From assembly GCF_007677725.1 (NCBI RefSeq), contig NZ_VEDF01000010.1, forward strand, positions 62,001 through 126,000: a DNA stretch of 64,000 nt, read 5' to 3'. The stretch's first letter is position 1. Each line of letters starts with the position of its first letter. Below, piece by piece: positions 1 to 8,033 of this stretch. A program made the position numbers and the translations under genes. The DNA comes from Pseudomonas sp. URMO17WK12:I11. GTDB taxonomy: Bacteria > Pseudomonadota > Gammaproteobacteria > Pseudomonadales > Pseudomonadaceae. The notes beneath the pieces were generated by a model that worked only from the letters and a program-made list of their open reading frames with translations, searched no databases and was not told the DNA's origin.

Positions 1-123
1 CAGCAACAGGCTCAGCAGAATCAGTGCCAGCAAGGCCAATGCGCCTTTCACCGAGCCGCGCAGCGAAGCGACCGATGCCGGTGTAGCGGGGCGCAGCGGG
101 GTCGGATGATTGAGATTGGTCAA
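1..123 (-). CDS. N-terminal fragment of a membrane protein, possibly a lysophospholipid acyltransferase
   Basis: A reading frame runs from a TTG codon at 123 off the left edge of the window, so only the first 41 residues are visible. The TTG follows an in-frame TAG, is the first usable start, and has AGGA seven bases upstream. The visible peptide is a short polar, proline-containing leader followed by a hydrophobic run rich in Leu and Ala, as expected for a signal anchor or first membrane segment. From memory of Pseudomonas gene order next to ettA it may be a 1-acyl-glycerol-3-phosphate acyltransferase. No catalytic motif lies inside the window, so the function is a guess. Confidence 0.45.
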   Translation of the reverse strand, partial: MTNLNHPTPLRPATPASVASLRGSVKGALALLALILLSLLL

Positions 124-384
124 GCGTTGGTCCTGCTATTGGGCTGGCGACGGCAGGTGGGAACGAGCACGGCGTATGCCGGTATCTGCAACAGGCCTTG
201 ACCGCGGCTGTGCACTATAAAGCCGGACATCCGAACGGGATAGCATGCCTGTGATTATGGCAATGTGCCAGCCCGAATATCTGCCGCCAGCGGTCGAGCT
301 GTGCCGTGGGCGGTTCGGCAAGCCCGTGCATCCTGTGCGAGAATGTCGCCCGCTTCAATGACAACGCATCGGAGATGTTCGGTT

Positions 385-744
385 TTGGTTACTCACTTTT
401 CCACCAATGGCCTCGATTCCGCCTGTGGGCGCAGCAGTCAGACCCTTGTCAGCACTGCCGTGACCACGGACGTATCCTGCAAATCGTGCCAGCGCTCGCT
501 GGTCAAGCCGAGCCCGGCTGCGGCGGCCGTACCCAAGTCGCCATCGCTGGCCGAGCTGCGCAAGACCGCCAAGACCGCCAAAACGGTCAGCGCGCCAGCC
601 GCCCCGGCGCCTGTCGTCGTGCCAGCGCAGCCTGTACGCAGCGCAGGCTTCAGCGTCAAGGCCGCCTGGGCCGCACGTTTGACCGGGCAAGGCGACCGTT
701 GCCGCCTGCCACGGGGCAAGGCGGCCAAACAGCGTCACGTCTGA
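385..744 (+). CDS. Small Cys/His-motif hypothetical protein, basic Ala/Pro-rich tail
   Basis: This is a 119-residue frame starting at TTG 385 with GGAG ten bases upstream; an in-frame ATG at 358 is also possible. Residues 4-35 hold an H-C-C-C arrangement (His4, Cys14, then Cys32-x2-Cys35) in a THFS...ACGR...DVSCKSCQR context. This resembles small zinc-knuckle proteins found in bacteria and phages. The rest is low complexity, rich in Ala, Pro, Lys and Arg, and probably disordered. It lies alone upstream of ettA with about 210 bases between them. Function is unknown. A zinc-bound nucleic-acid or protein contact is an inference only. Overlapping frames on both strands make the call moderate. Confidence 0.5.
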   Translation: MVTHFSTNGLDSACGRSSQTLVSTAVTTDVSCKSCQRSLVKPSPAAAAVPKSPSLAELRKTAKTAKTVSAPAAPAPVVVPAQPVRSAGFSVKAAWAARLTGQGDRCRLPRGKAAKQRHV

Positions 745-954
745 GCCTGCGTCAGCTGCCGTGCCGGCCCCCAGCGTGCAGCGGCCGAGGGGCCGGCACG
801 GCACCAGGCCCCCACCATCCGACCACCCTGTGCAACGCTGCGCGTTGGCGTAGAATGGTCGACTTTGTTCACTACACCCCGTAAACACATCCCCCTGGCC
901 GCGTGGCCGGGGCGCGCGTCGATGTCTTTACCTATCTGATTAGAGGGCTTGGTT

Positions 955-2622
<1,668 letters not shown>

Positions 2623-2643
2623 GCCGGTTTCTGATGCACGATC

Positions 2644-2668
2644 ATGGGGCCCAGGTGGCCCCATTTTT
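2644..2668 (+). terminator. Rho-independent terminator of ettA
   Basis: A perfect 8-bp stem (ATGGGGCC at 2644-2651 with GGCCCCAT at 2657-2664) encloses the loop CAGGT and runs into five T residues. It begins 21 bases after the ettA stop codon. Confidence 0.9.
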
Positions 2669-2843
2669 GTGCTCGCTTGAAAAGCCTGTGGGCCTATGAA
2701 TCAGGGATAGCGAGCAGTGGCTTTGTATACATTTATATAAAACGCACCAAATAATTTCATAAAAACGACATTGCGCCCTGTTGCAGTGCGATTGCTTCTT
2801 GGTACATTCGGGAAAAACCAATAAGTCCAATCCTCTTGGTGAG
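2669..2843 (+). promoter_or_regulatory. AT-rich leader and promoter region of gdhA
   Basis: The 175 bases between the ettA terminator and gdhA include an unusually AT-rich stretch at about 2718-2765. It contains TTGTATACA and TATATAAAA, either of which could be a -10 box. No convincing paired -35 box is evident, so the exact start site is open. The region holds no gene. Confidence 0.45.
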
Positions 2844-4193
2844 ATGTCTACCATGATCGAATCCGTCGACCATTTCCTCGCACGCCTGCAGCAACGTGAC
2901 CCCGGCCAGGCCGAATTCCATCAGGCGGTAGAAGAGGTGCTGCGCACCCTGTGGCCGTTCCTCGAAGCCAATCCGCGTTACCTGCAATCGGGCATTCTCG
3001 AGCGCATGGTCGAGCCTGAGCGCGCTGTGCTGTTCCGGGTGTCGTGGGTCGACGATCAGGGCAAGGTCCAGGTCAACCGTGGCTATCGCATCCAGATGAA
3101 CAGCGCCATTGGCCCGTACAAGGGCGGCCTGCGCTTCCACCCGTCGGTGAACCTGAGCGTGCTCAAGTTCCTGGCCTTCGAGCAGGTGTTCAAGAACTCC
3201 CTGACCTCGCTGCCCATGGGCGGCGGCAAAGGCGGCTCGGACTTCGACCCCAAGGGCAAGAGCGACGCCGAGGTCATGCGCTTCTGCCAGGCGTTCATGA
3301 GCGAATTGTACCGCCACATCGGCGCTGACTGCGACGTGCCGGCCGGTGACATCGGTGTCGGTGCGCGCGAGATCGGTTTCATGTTCGGCCAGTACAAGCG
3401 CCTGGCCAACCAGTTCACCTCGGTGCTCACCGGCAAGGGCATGACCTACGGCGGCAGCCTGATCCGCCCGGAGGCCACCGGCTACGGCTGCGTGTACTTC
3501 GCCGAAGAAATGCTCAAGCGCAAGGGCCAGCGCATCGATGGCCGCCGCGTGGCGATCTCCGGTTCCGGCAACGTGGCCCAGTATGCGGCGCGCAAGGTCA
3601 TGGACCTGGGCGGCAAGGTGATCTCGCTGTCCGACTCCGAGGGCACCTTGTACGCCGAGGCCGGCCTGAACGACGCACAGTGGGACGCCTTGATGGAGCT
3701 CAAGAACGTCAAGCGCGGGCGCATCAGCGAGCTGGCCACGCAGTTCGGCCTGGAGTTCCGCAAGGGCCAGACGCCATGGAGCCTGGCTTGCGATATCGCC
3801 TTGCCCTGCGCCACCCAGAACGAGCTGGATCTCGACGATGCGCGGACCTTGTTGGGCAACGGCTGCATCTGCGTGGCCGAAGGCGCCAACATGCCGACTA
3901 CCCTGGCTGCGGTCGACCTGTTCATCGAGGCCGGCATTCTGTATGCGCCAGGCAAGGCGTCCAATGCTGGCGGCGTAGCCGTGTCGGGCCTGGAGATGTC
4001 GCAGAACGCCATGCGTCTGCTGTGGACGGCGGGGGAGGTCGACAGCAAGCTGCACAACATCATGCAGTCGATTCACCATGCGTGTGTGCATTACGGCGAG
4101 GAAGCCGACGGTACGGTGAACTACGTCAAAGGCGCCAACATTGCCGGGTTCGTCAAAGTAGCTGACGCCATGCTGGCGCAAGGGGTGGTCTAG
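2844..4193 (+). CDS. gdhA: NADP-type glutamate dehydrogenase
   Basis: GdhA makes glutamate from 2-oxoglutarate and ammonia using NADPH in the cytoplasm. The 449-residue length fits the short hexameric class (E. coli GdhA is 447). Visible motifs are GYRIQM and GPYKGGLRFHPS of the substrate pocket, the glycine-rich PMGGGKGGSDFDPKGKS with the catalytic lysine, and the Rossmann motif GSGNVAQYAA. Two starts compete: ATG 2844 gives MSTMIESV, and ATG 2853 gives MIESV. GGTGAG at 2838-2843 is spaced better for 2853, but MSTMIESV is the N-terminus I remember from Pseudomonas. It is a single-gene unit convergent with the GreB-like gene. Confidence 0.94.
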   Translation: MSTMIESVDHFLARLQQRDPGQAEFHQAVEEVLRTLWPFLEANPRYLQSGILERMVEPERAVLFRVSWVDDQGKVQVNRGYRIQMNSAIGPYKGGLRFHPSVNLSVLKFLAFEQVFKNSLTSLPMGGGKGGSDFDPKGKSDAEVMRFCQAFMSELYRHIGADCDVPAGDIGVGAREIGFMFGQYKRLANQFTSVLTGKGMTYGGSLIRPEATGYGCVYFAEEMLKRKGQRIDGRRVAISGSGNVAQYAARKVMDLGGKVISLSDSEGTLYAEAGLNDAQWDALMELKNVKRGRISELATQFGLEFRKGQTPWSLACDIALPCATQNELDLDDARTLLGNGCICVAEGANMPTTLAAVDLFIEAGILYAPGKASNAGGVAVSGLEMSQNAMRLLWTAGEVDSKLHNIMQSIHHACVHYGEEADGTVNYVKGANIAGFVKVADAMLAQGVV

Positions 4194-4220
4194 TAGCCCA
4201 TCAGTTGCCGCGCTTTGGCC

Positions 4221-4296
4221 TGTGGGAGCAACTGTCTTGCGCAGCCATCAAACCCGTGGCGATCTTCTTGTGGGAGCAAGACAGCTGCTCCCACAA
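4221..4296. repeat. REP-type palindrome between convergent genes
   Basis: TTGTGGGAGC at 4268-4277 is repeated inverted as GCTCCCACAA at 4287-4296 around a 9-base loop. A second direct copy of TGTGGGAGCA sits at 4221-4230. The GTGGGAGC core is the repetitive extragenic palindrome type known from fluorescent pseudomonads. It lies between the ends of gdhA and the GreB-like gene and may also stop transcription from both sides. Confidence 0.8.
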
Positions 4297-4353
4297 AGTG
4301 AATCCCACCGGGTGATCCCTCAGGGTGCGGCGACGCAGCCTTTGCAAAGCCAC

Positions 4354-4842
4354 TCACCCAATCTCGAGAATCTCGATCATCTGATCCCCCACCGGTCGCC
4401 GCCATACCACTTCATCCCCTGGCCCCGCGCCCAGCAAGGCCCGGCCCAGGGGTGAACCCCAATTGATCAGCCCGCGCCCGGCGTCGGCCTCATCTTCACC
4501 TACCAATTGCACAAGATGCTCCTGGTCCTGCTCATCGACGAAGCGCACCCGGCTACCGATCTGCACCTTGCTGCGCGAGGACGCCTGCGGTACCACCTGA
4601 GCGCTCTGCACCCGCGCACTGAAGTAGCGCAGATCCCGCTCCGTATCGGCCAGGCGCTGTTTGTCGGCGCGCTCGCCTTGGGCCTGCAGTTCGCTGCGCA
4701 AGCCGTTGAGTTCGGTCACCCGCAGCTGCAGCTGCTGCAAGCCGTTGGCGGTCACGTAATTGGGTTGTTCGCTGACCCGTCGCTCTACCGGCTGAACAGC
4801 CTGGGCGGCGGCTTGATCTTCGTTGACGAATGCTCGGCTCAT
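4354..4842 (-). CDS. GreB-like transcription factor lacking the acidic coiled-coil tip
   Basis: The 162-residue protein resembles GreA/GreB, which enter the RNA polymerase secondary channel and trigger transcript cleavage. After a roughly 28-residue extra N-terminus, YVTANGLQQLQ matches the GreB start LVTREGYEKLK, and KQRLADTERDLRYF matches KKRLREIDRRVRYL. The C-terminal half (GSRVRFVDEQ, SPLGRALLGAGPGDEV) is the FKBP-like domain. Between the helices the GDxSENADY tip of GreB, which holds the metal-binding acids, is absent and the hairpin is shorter. It may therefore bind polymerase without stimulating cleavage, or act like Rnk. The start at ATG 4842 has AAAAGGAGG upstream. It is usually annotated as GreB. 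Confidence 0.8.
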   Translation of the reverse strand: MSRAFVNEDQAAAQAVQPVERRVSEQPNYVTANGLQQLQLRVTELNGLRSELQAQGERADKQRLADTERDLRYFSARVQSAQVVPQASSRSKVQIGSRVRFVDEQDQEHLVQLVGEDEADAGRGLINWGSPLGRALLGAGPGDEVVWRRPVGDQMIEILEIG

Positions 4843-4909
4843 CAGTGGCCTCCTTTTGCAGAAGACCAGCATGGCAGCCTGGCGGTTTCAGTGGATGTCC
4901 GCCTGCGAC

Positions 4910-5266
4910 CTAGTCAGGGCGGTAGGCCCGTGCAGCGCCACGGTCCTTTTCCTGCTGCCACTGGCGCTCACGCTCGTCCCAGAACTGCTCGTGGTACTCA
5001 CGTTGCGCTTCGCTGTTCTGCATGGCCTGGCACTGGCGAAAGCCGTCGTCCCAGCCATTTTCGTACTGGCGCTCGTGCAGGTAGCGCTGCACGTTCTTGC
5101 GATACTCGCCGGCTATCGTCCCGGCCGCCTGGCGGCCGCTGCTGCAGCCGTCCTGGAAGCCATCGGCGAATGCCGGGGGATAACCGCGCTCGACCATTTG
5201 CTGGTGAGTGCTTTCACACCCTGCCAGCAACAATGCCAAGCACAAGACGAAGCCTAATCGCGACAT
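4910..5266 (-). CDS. Small lipoprotein of unknown function
   Basis: This 118-residue protein begins with a lipoprotein signal peptide ending in LLAGC, with the lipidated cysteine at residue 17. The mature part is hydrophilic and rich in Gln, Arg, Glu and aromatic residues (repeated YEN/YRK/QCQ patterns), with two further cysteines. Glu-Ser after the cysteine gives no inner-membrane Asp+2 signal, so an outer-membrane location is likely. It lies 67 bases upstream of the GreB-like gene on the same strand and could be co-transcribed. I chose ATG 5266; a GTG at 5272 is possible. I do not recognise the family. Confidence 0.8.
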   Translation of the reverse strand: MSRLGFVLCLALLLAGCESTHQQMVERGYPPAFADGFQDGCSSGRQAAGTIAGEYRKNVQRYLHERQYENGWDDGFRQCQAMQNSEAQREYHEQFWDERERQWQQEKDRGAARAYRPD

Positions 5267-5360
5267 GACCACCTGGACCTTTGCAGCGTTACTGTCAGTC
5301 TAGGTGGCGATCTGTCGCAGCGCTGTCAAATCAATGTCAAAGGCTCGCGTGGCGCACACG

Positions 5361-7214
5361 TCAGTAGTGATACCACTTGAGCTCGAGCATCACTTCGTTC
5401 TGCGCCGTGGCCAGGTGGCTGAACTGGCGCGAAGCACTCAGGCGCAGGCCCAGGTTCTGGCTGATTTCCCACTGCTGGTTGAGGCTCACACTGCGGCGTA
5501 CCTCGCCATTGGTGAAGTAATCGCCCTTGGCCTCCAGGGTCATGTTGCCCAAGCCGTTGCGCCACAACAGGCCGCTGTTGAACCCGGCTGCCGGGGCGAT
5601 GAACTGGGCGAAGTCGTTGTGGTGCTCGACCCGCACCGTGCCCAGGGCAAAGCCCAGCAAGCCGTCGGCCAACTGCCAGGTGCCGCCGGCGCCGCCATTG
5701 ACGTGGCTGACCAGCACCTCGTCGTCATGCTTGCCCGGCACCCGCTCGAGGCCGCCCGCCACCTGCCACGACCACGGCTTGAGCAGCGCGTTGCGCGGGG
5801 TCAGCGAACGAATGGTCGCCAGATCGAGGCGCTGCACCTGCCAGTCGTTGCCCTCGTACTGACGCACCTTGAGCTGCAGGATTTCGATCTGCGCACCCAG
5901 CGGGAAGCCATAGGCGTTGTCGTTAAGGTCGTGATAGGCCATGCGCAGGCCGTACTCGGCATAGGCGCGGTCTTCACGCGTGCCGACGCCCAGCTGCCAG
6001 GTGCGCGAGTCGTGGCCATCCTCGGGCAAGCCGGGGCGCTCGATCTGCAGCGCTGGCGGCGGGTTGCTGTTGATCGCCCGCAACAGCTCGAAGCTGCGCT
6101 TGGCCTGGCCAGGGTCGCGCTCCTGACCATTGGCGCGGTAGCGCTCCAGGCGGTAGGCGGCGTCCTGCACCAGCGCCTGGCGCTCGCGCGGCATGGCCTT
6201 GAAGGCAGGGCTCTGCAGTTGCGAGGTGTCGGCGCTGACCGCCAGTACCTGCTGTTTTTCGGCGTGATCGAGCGGCTCGGCACGGGCCAGCAGCTCGCGC
6301 TCGCGGGAGGGGCGATAGACCTCGCTGGCCACCAGGCCAGACTGTTTGACGGCCTTGACCGTGTCGGTCGGAATGGCTGTGAGCGGAAACTGCGAGGTCA
6401 GGTCCAGGCTCGGCCGGGCCACTTGCAGCAGCTCCAGCAGGCGGTACGAGCAGTTTTCGTCGAAGAAGAAGTAATCGAACTGGATCTGCTTGAGTTCCCA
6501 GACGTGTTCGACCATGCGCCCGGTTTCTTCCGGCGTCAGGTCCAGCTGGTACTCCCACAGGTCGCGGTTCTCCAGGCTGCGGTATTCGGAGAGCTTTTCC
6601 TGGTAGGGCATCATCGCGAACAGACCGGGGTAGCCGCCCATCAGGCCTTTCCAGGCGTACAGGATGCTGTTGTCGCTGCCTTCGATGTAGGCGCCGAAGT
6701 TGATCGCGTAACTGAGCAACGTGGTGTCGTCGCTGCGGGTATTGGACTGATCGATGCGCAGCAGGGTGTGGCCGAACATCGACGAGGGGCTGTTCAGGTA
6801 GGCTGCGGGGAAGATCAACGCCGCGCTGTGCGGGTCGATCGACGTGTACCACGTCTTGTACTCTTGGCAGTCGGGTTGCGGCAGGCCTTGCAGGTCGAGC
6901 TGCTCGCGCAACCAGCGGGTGCGCGCCGGGAACACGCATTGGGCATGTTTGTCGCCCAGGCTTGCAGGGGCGTACAGGGCTTGCACGGTGGCCGCCAGCT
7001 CCTGGTCGGGATGGTGCGCGCCGTCGGCGGCGAGGAAGAACTTGTCATCGTCCACATAGCTGCGCCAACCGCCGAGCTTGGCCGTTTCATAGTGACCCAG
7101 GGCGATCCAGTAAGGGGTGTTGGCCAGCTGTTGCAGGCGGCCTGGGTCCAGCACTGGCGTGGCATGAACAGGGGCGCAGGCAATCAGCGCCAGAGATGCG
7201 AGGCGTTTGAGCAT
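5361..7214 (-). CDS. DUF4105 exported protein (Lnb-like domain)
   Basis: The 617-residue protein has a signal peptide (cleavage near the VHA at residues 16-18) and a DUF4105 core in its first half. The core shows SMFGHTLLRI and, later, FFFDENCSYRLLELL, which carry the conserved His and Cys of this NlpC/P60-like fold. The C-terminal third reads as amphipathic strands ending in Tyr-His-Tyr and could be an outer-membrane barrel or beta-rich domain. DUF4105 proteins of Bacteroidota include the lipoprotein N-acyltransferase Lnb, but pseudomonads already have Lnt, so that role is not established here. It is the second gene of a probable operon behind the DUF3015 gene, 73 bases away. ATG 7214 was chosen; TTG 7223 is possible. 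Confidence 0.85.
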   Translation of the reverse strand: MLKRLASLALIACAPVHATPVLDPGRLQQLANTPYWIALGHYETAKLGGWRSYVDDDKFFLAADGAHHPDQELAATVQALYAPASLGDKHAQCVFPARTRWLREQLDLQGLPQPDCQEYKTWYTSIDPHSAALIFPAAYLNSPSSMFGHTLLRIDQSNTRSDDTTLLSYAINFGAYIEGSDNSILYAWKGLMGGYPGLFAMMPYQEKLSEYRSLENRDLWEYQLDLTPEETGRMVEHVWELKQIQFDYFFFDENCSYRLLELLQVARPSLDLTSQFPLTAIPTDTVKAVKQSGLVASEVYRPSRERELLARAEPLDHAEKQQVLAVSADTSQLQSPAFKAMPRERQALVQDAAYRLERYRANGQERDPGQAKRSFELLRAINSNPPPALQIERPGLPEDGHDSRTWQLGVGTREDRAYAEYGLRMAYHDLNDNAYGFPLGAQIEILQLKVRQYEGNDWQVQRLDLATIRSLTPRNALLKPWSWQVAGGLERVPGKHDDEVLVSHVNGGAGGTWQLADGLLGFALGTVRVEHHNDFAQFIAPAAGFNSGLLWRNGLGNMTLEAKGDYFTNGEVRRSVSLNQQWEISQNLGLRLSASRQFSHLATAQNEVMLELKWYHY

Positions 7215-7254
7215 GGGGGGCAACTACTTCTTGAAGATTGCCGAAAAGGCGAAA

Positions 7255-7276
7255 CCCGCCCCGGGGTCGGGGCGGG
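7255..7276 (-). terminator. GC-rich hairpin between the DUF3015 and DUF4105 genes
   Basis: CCCGCCCC at 7255-7262 pairs with GGGGCGGG at 7269-7276. On the minus strand it is followed by only TTTC, so it is a weak terminator or an RNA processing site that could lower expression of the downstream DUF4105 gene. Confidence 0.5.
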
Positions 7277-7287
7277 CGTAGCTGCAC

Positions 7288-7776
7288 TCAGGCCTCGGAA
7301 GCGTACTTGGCCAGGCGTGGGTCGTTCTTCAGAACGGCCAGGGTGTTGCTGTGCACGGTTTCAGCGTTCACGTCAGCACTGCTGAAGATCTGGTTGAAGT
7401 GCTGGTGGGTGACCGAGTTGAAGTAGCCACGGTCTTCCGGCGCTACGCCCAGAACCACAGCGTAGGTGGTCAGGGCTTCGCCCTGGCCCATAGCCATGTC
7501 TTCGGACAGTTCGTTCATCATGCCATTCATGGCGAACCAGGATTTGCCGCCGTAGGTCAGCGCGGCCTTGGTCGAGCAGCCGTTGGTGCCGGAGGTCATG
7601 CCGAAGGTGGCGTTACCCGAAGTACCGTTGGTGGTGGAGGCCAGGAAGTGGGCCGGGGTGCCGCGCTGGCCTTCGAACAACAGGTTGCCCCAACCGCAAT
7701 TCGGGCCACCTGGCGCTTCTGCCATGGCGTTGAGGGAAACCACGGTGAACAGAGTACCCAGAAGAATCCGTTTCAT
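7288..7776 (-). CDS. DUF3015 family exported protein
   Basis: The 162-residue protein has a clear signal peptide cleaved after AMA near residue 19. The mature part starts with the GPNCGWGNLLFEGQRG signature of DUF3015 proteins, which pseudomonads carry in several copies. A second cysteine in SGTNGCSTKA probably pairs with the first. Family function is unknown; the protein is expected in the periplasm or outer membrane. A GAGAAC ribosome site lies before ATG 7776. It faces the divergent Lon-type gene across a 257-base promoter region and probably leads the operon with the DUF4105 gene. Confidence 0.88.
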   Translation of the reverse strand: MKRILLGTLFTVVSLNAMAEAPGGPNCGWGNLLFEGQRGTPAHFLASTTNGTSGNATFGMTSGTNGCSTKAALTYGGKSWFAMNGMMNELSEDMAMGQGEALTTYAVVLGVAPEDRGYFNSVTHQHFNQIFSSADVNAETVHSNTLAVLKNDPRLAKYASEA

Positions 7777-8033
7777 AGCTTTGTTCTCTTATGTCTTAGA
7801 CGTTAACCAAGGGTCAGGTTACTGGCAACGTGATTGCCAGGTCGGGAAAGCATTTCACCCACCCGCGCAGCTTGGAGTTTAGGCACGATCTAAAGGTTGC
7901 GTCATTGATTGCGAAAAATTTGCTTGGTTAACCGGTATCGCAGCTGCGACATAAAGTCCGCTGGAGCCTTGCAAGGCGCGCGCAGGCAGCGCCAGAATGC
8001 TGAGTATCTGCCCCGCCGAAGTAAGGAAACCCA
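7777..8033. promoter_or_regulatory. Divergent promoter region
   Basis: These 257 bases separate the divergent DUF3015 and Lon-type genes and must hold both promoters. It has AT-rich patches around 7870-7930 but no box pair that I would name with confidence. No gene is seen. Confidence 0.4.

Noticed and set aside
245..361. A 38-codon plus-strand frame MPVIMAMCQ...
   Set aside because: No ribosome site and no recognisable features; it ends just before the better-supported TTG-started frame at 385.
2718..2740. TGTATACA before gdhA as a further LitR site
   Set aside because: The match is to a single palindrome in an AT-rich promoter and lacks the second arm seen at 60005; chance is likely.
5304..7385. 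A 693-residue plus-strand frame opposite the DUF4105 gene
   Set aside because: Composition is the Leu/Val/Gln/Gly mix typical of antisense frames in GC-rich DNA; the minus strand has a signal peptide and domain motifs.
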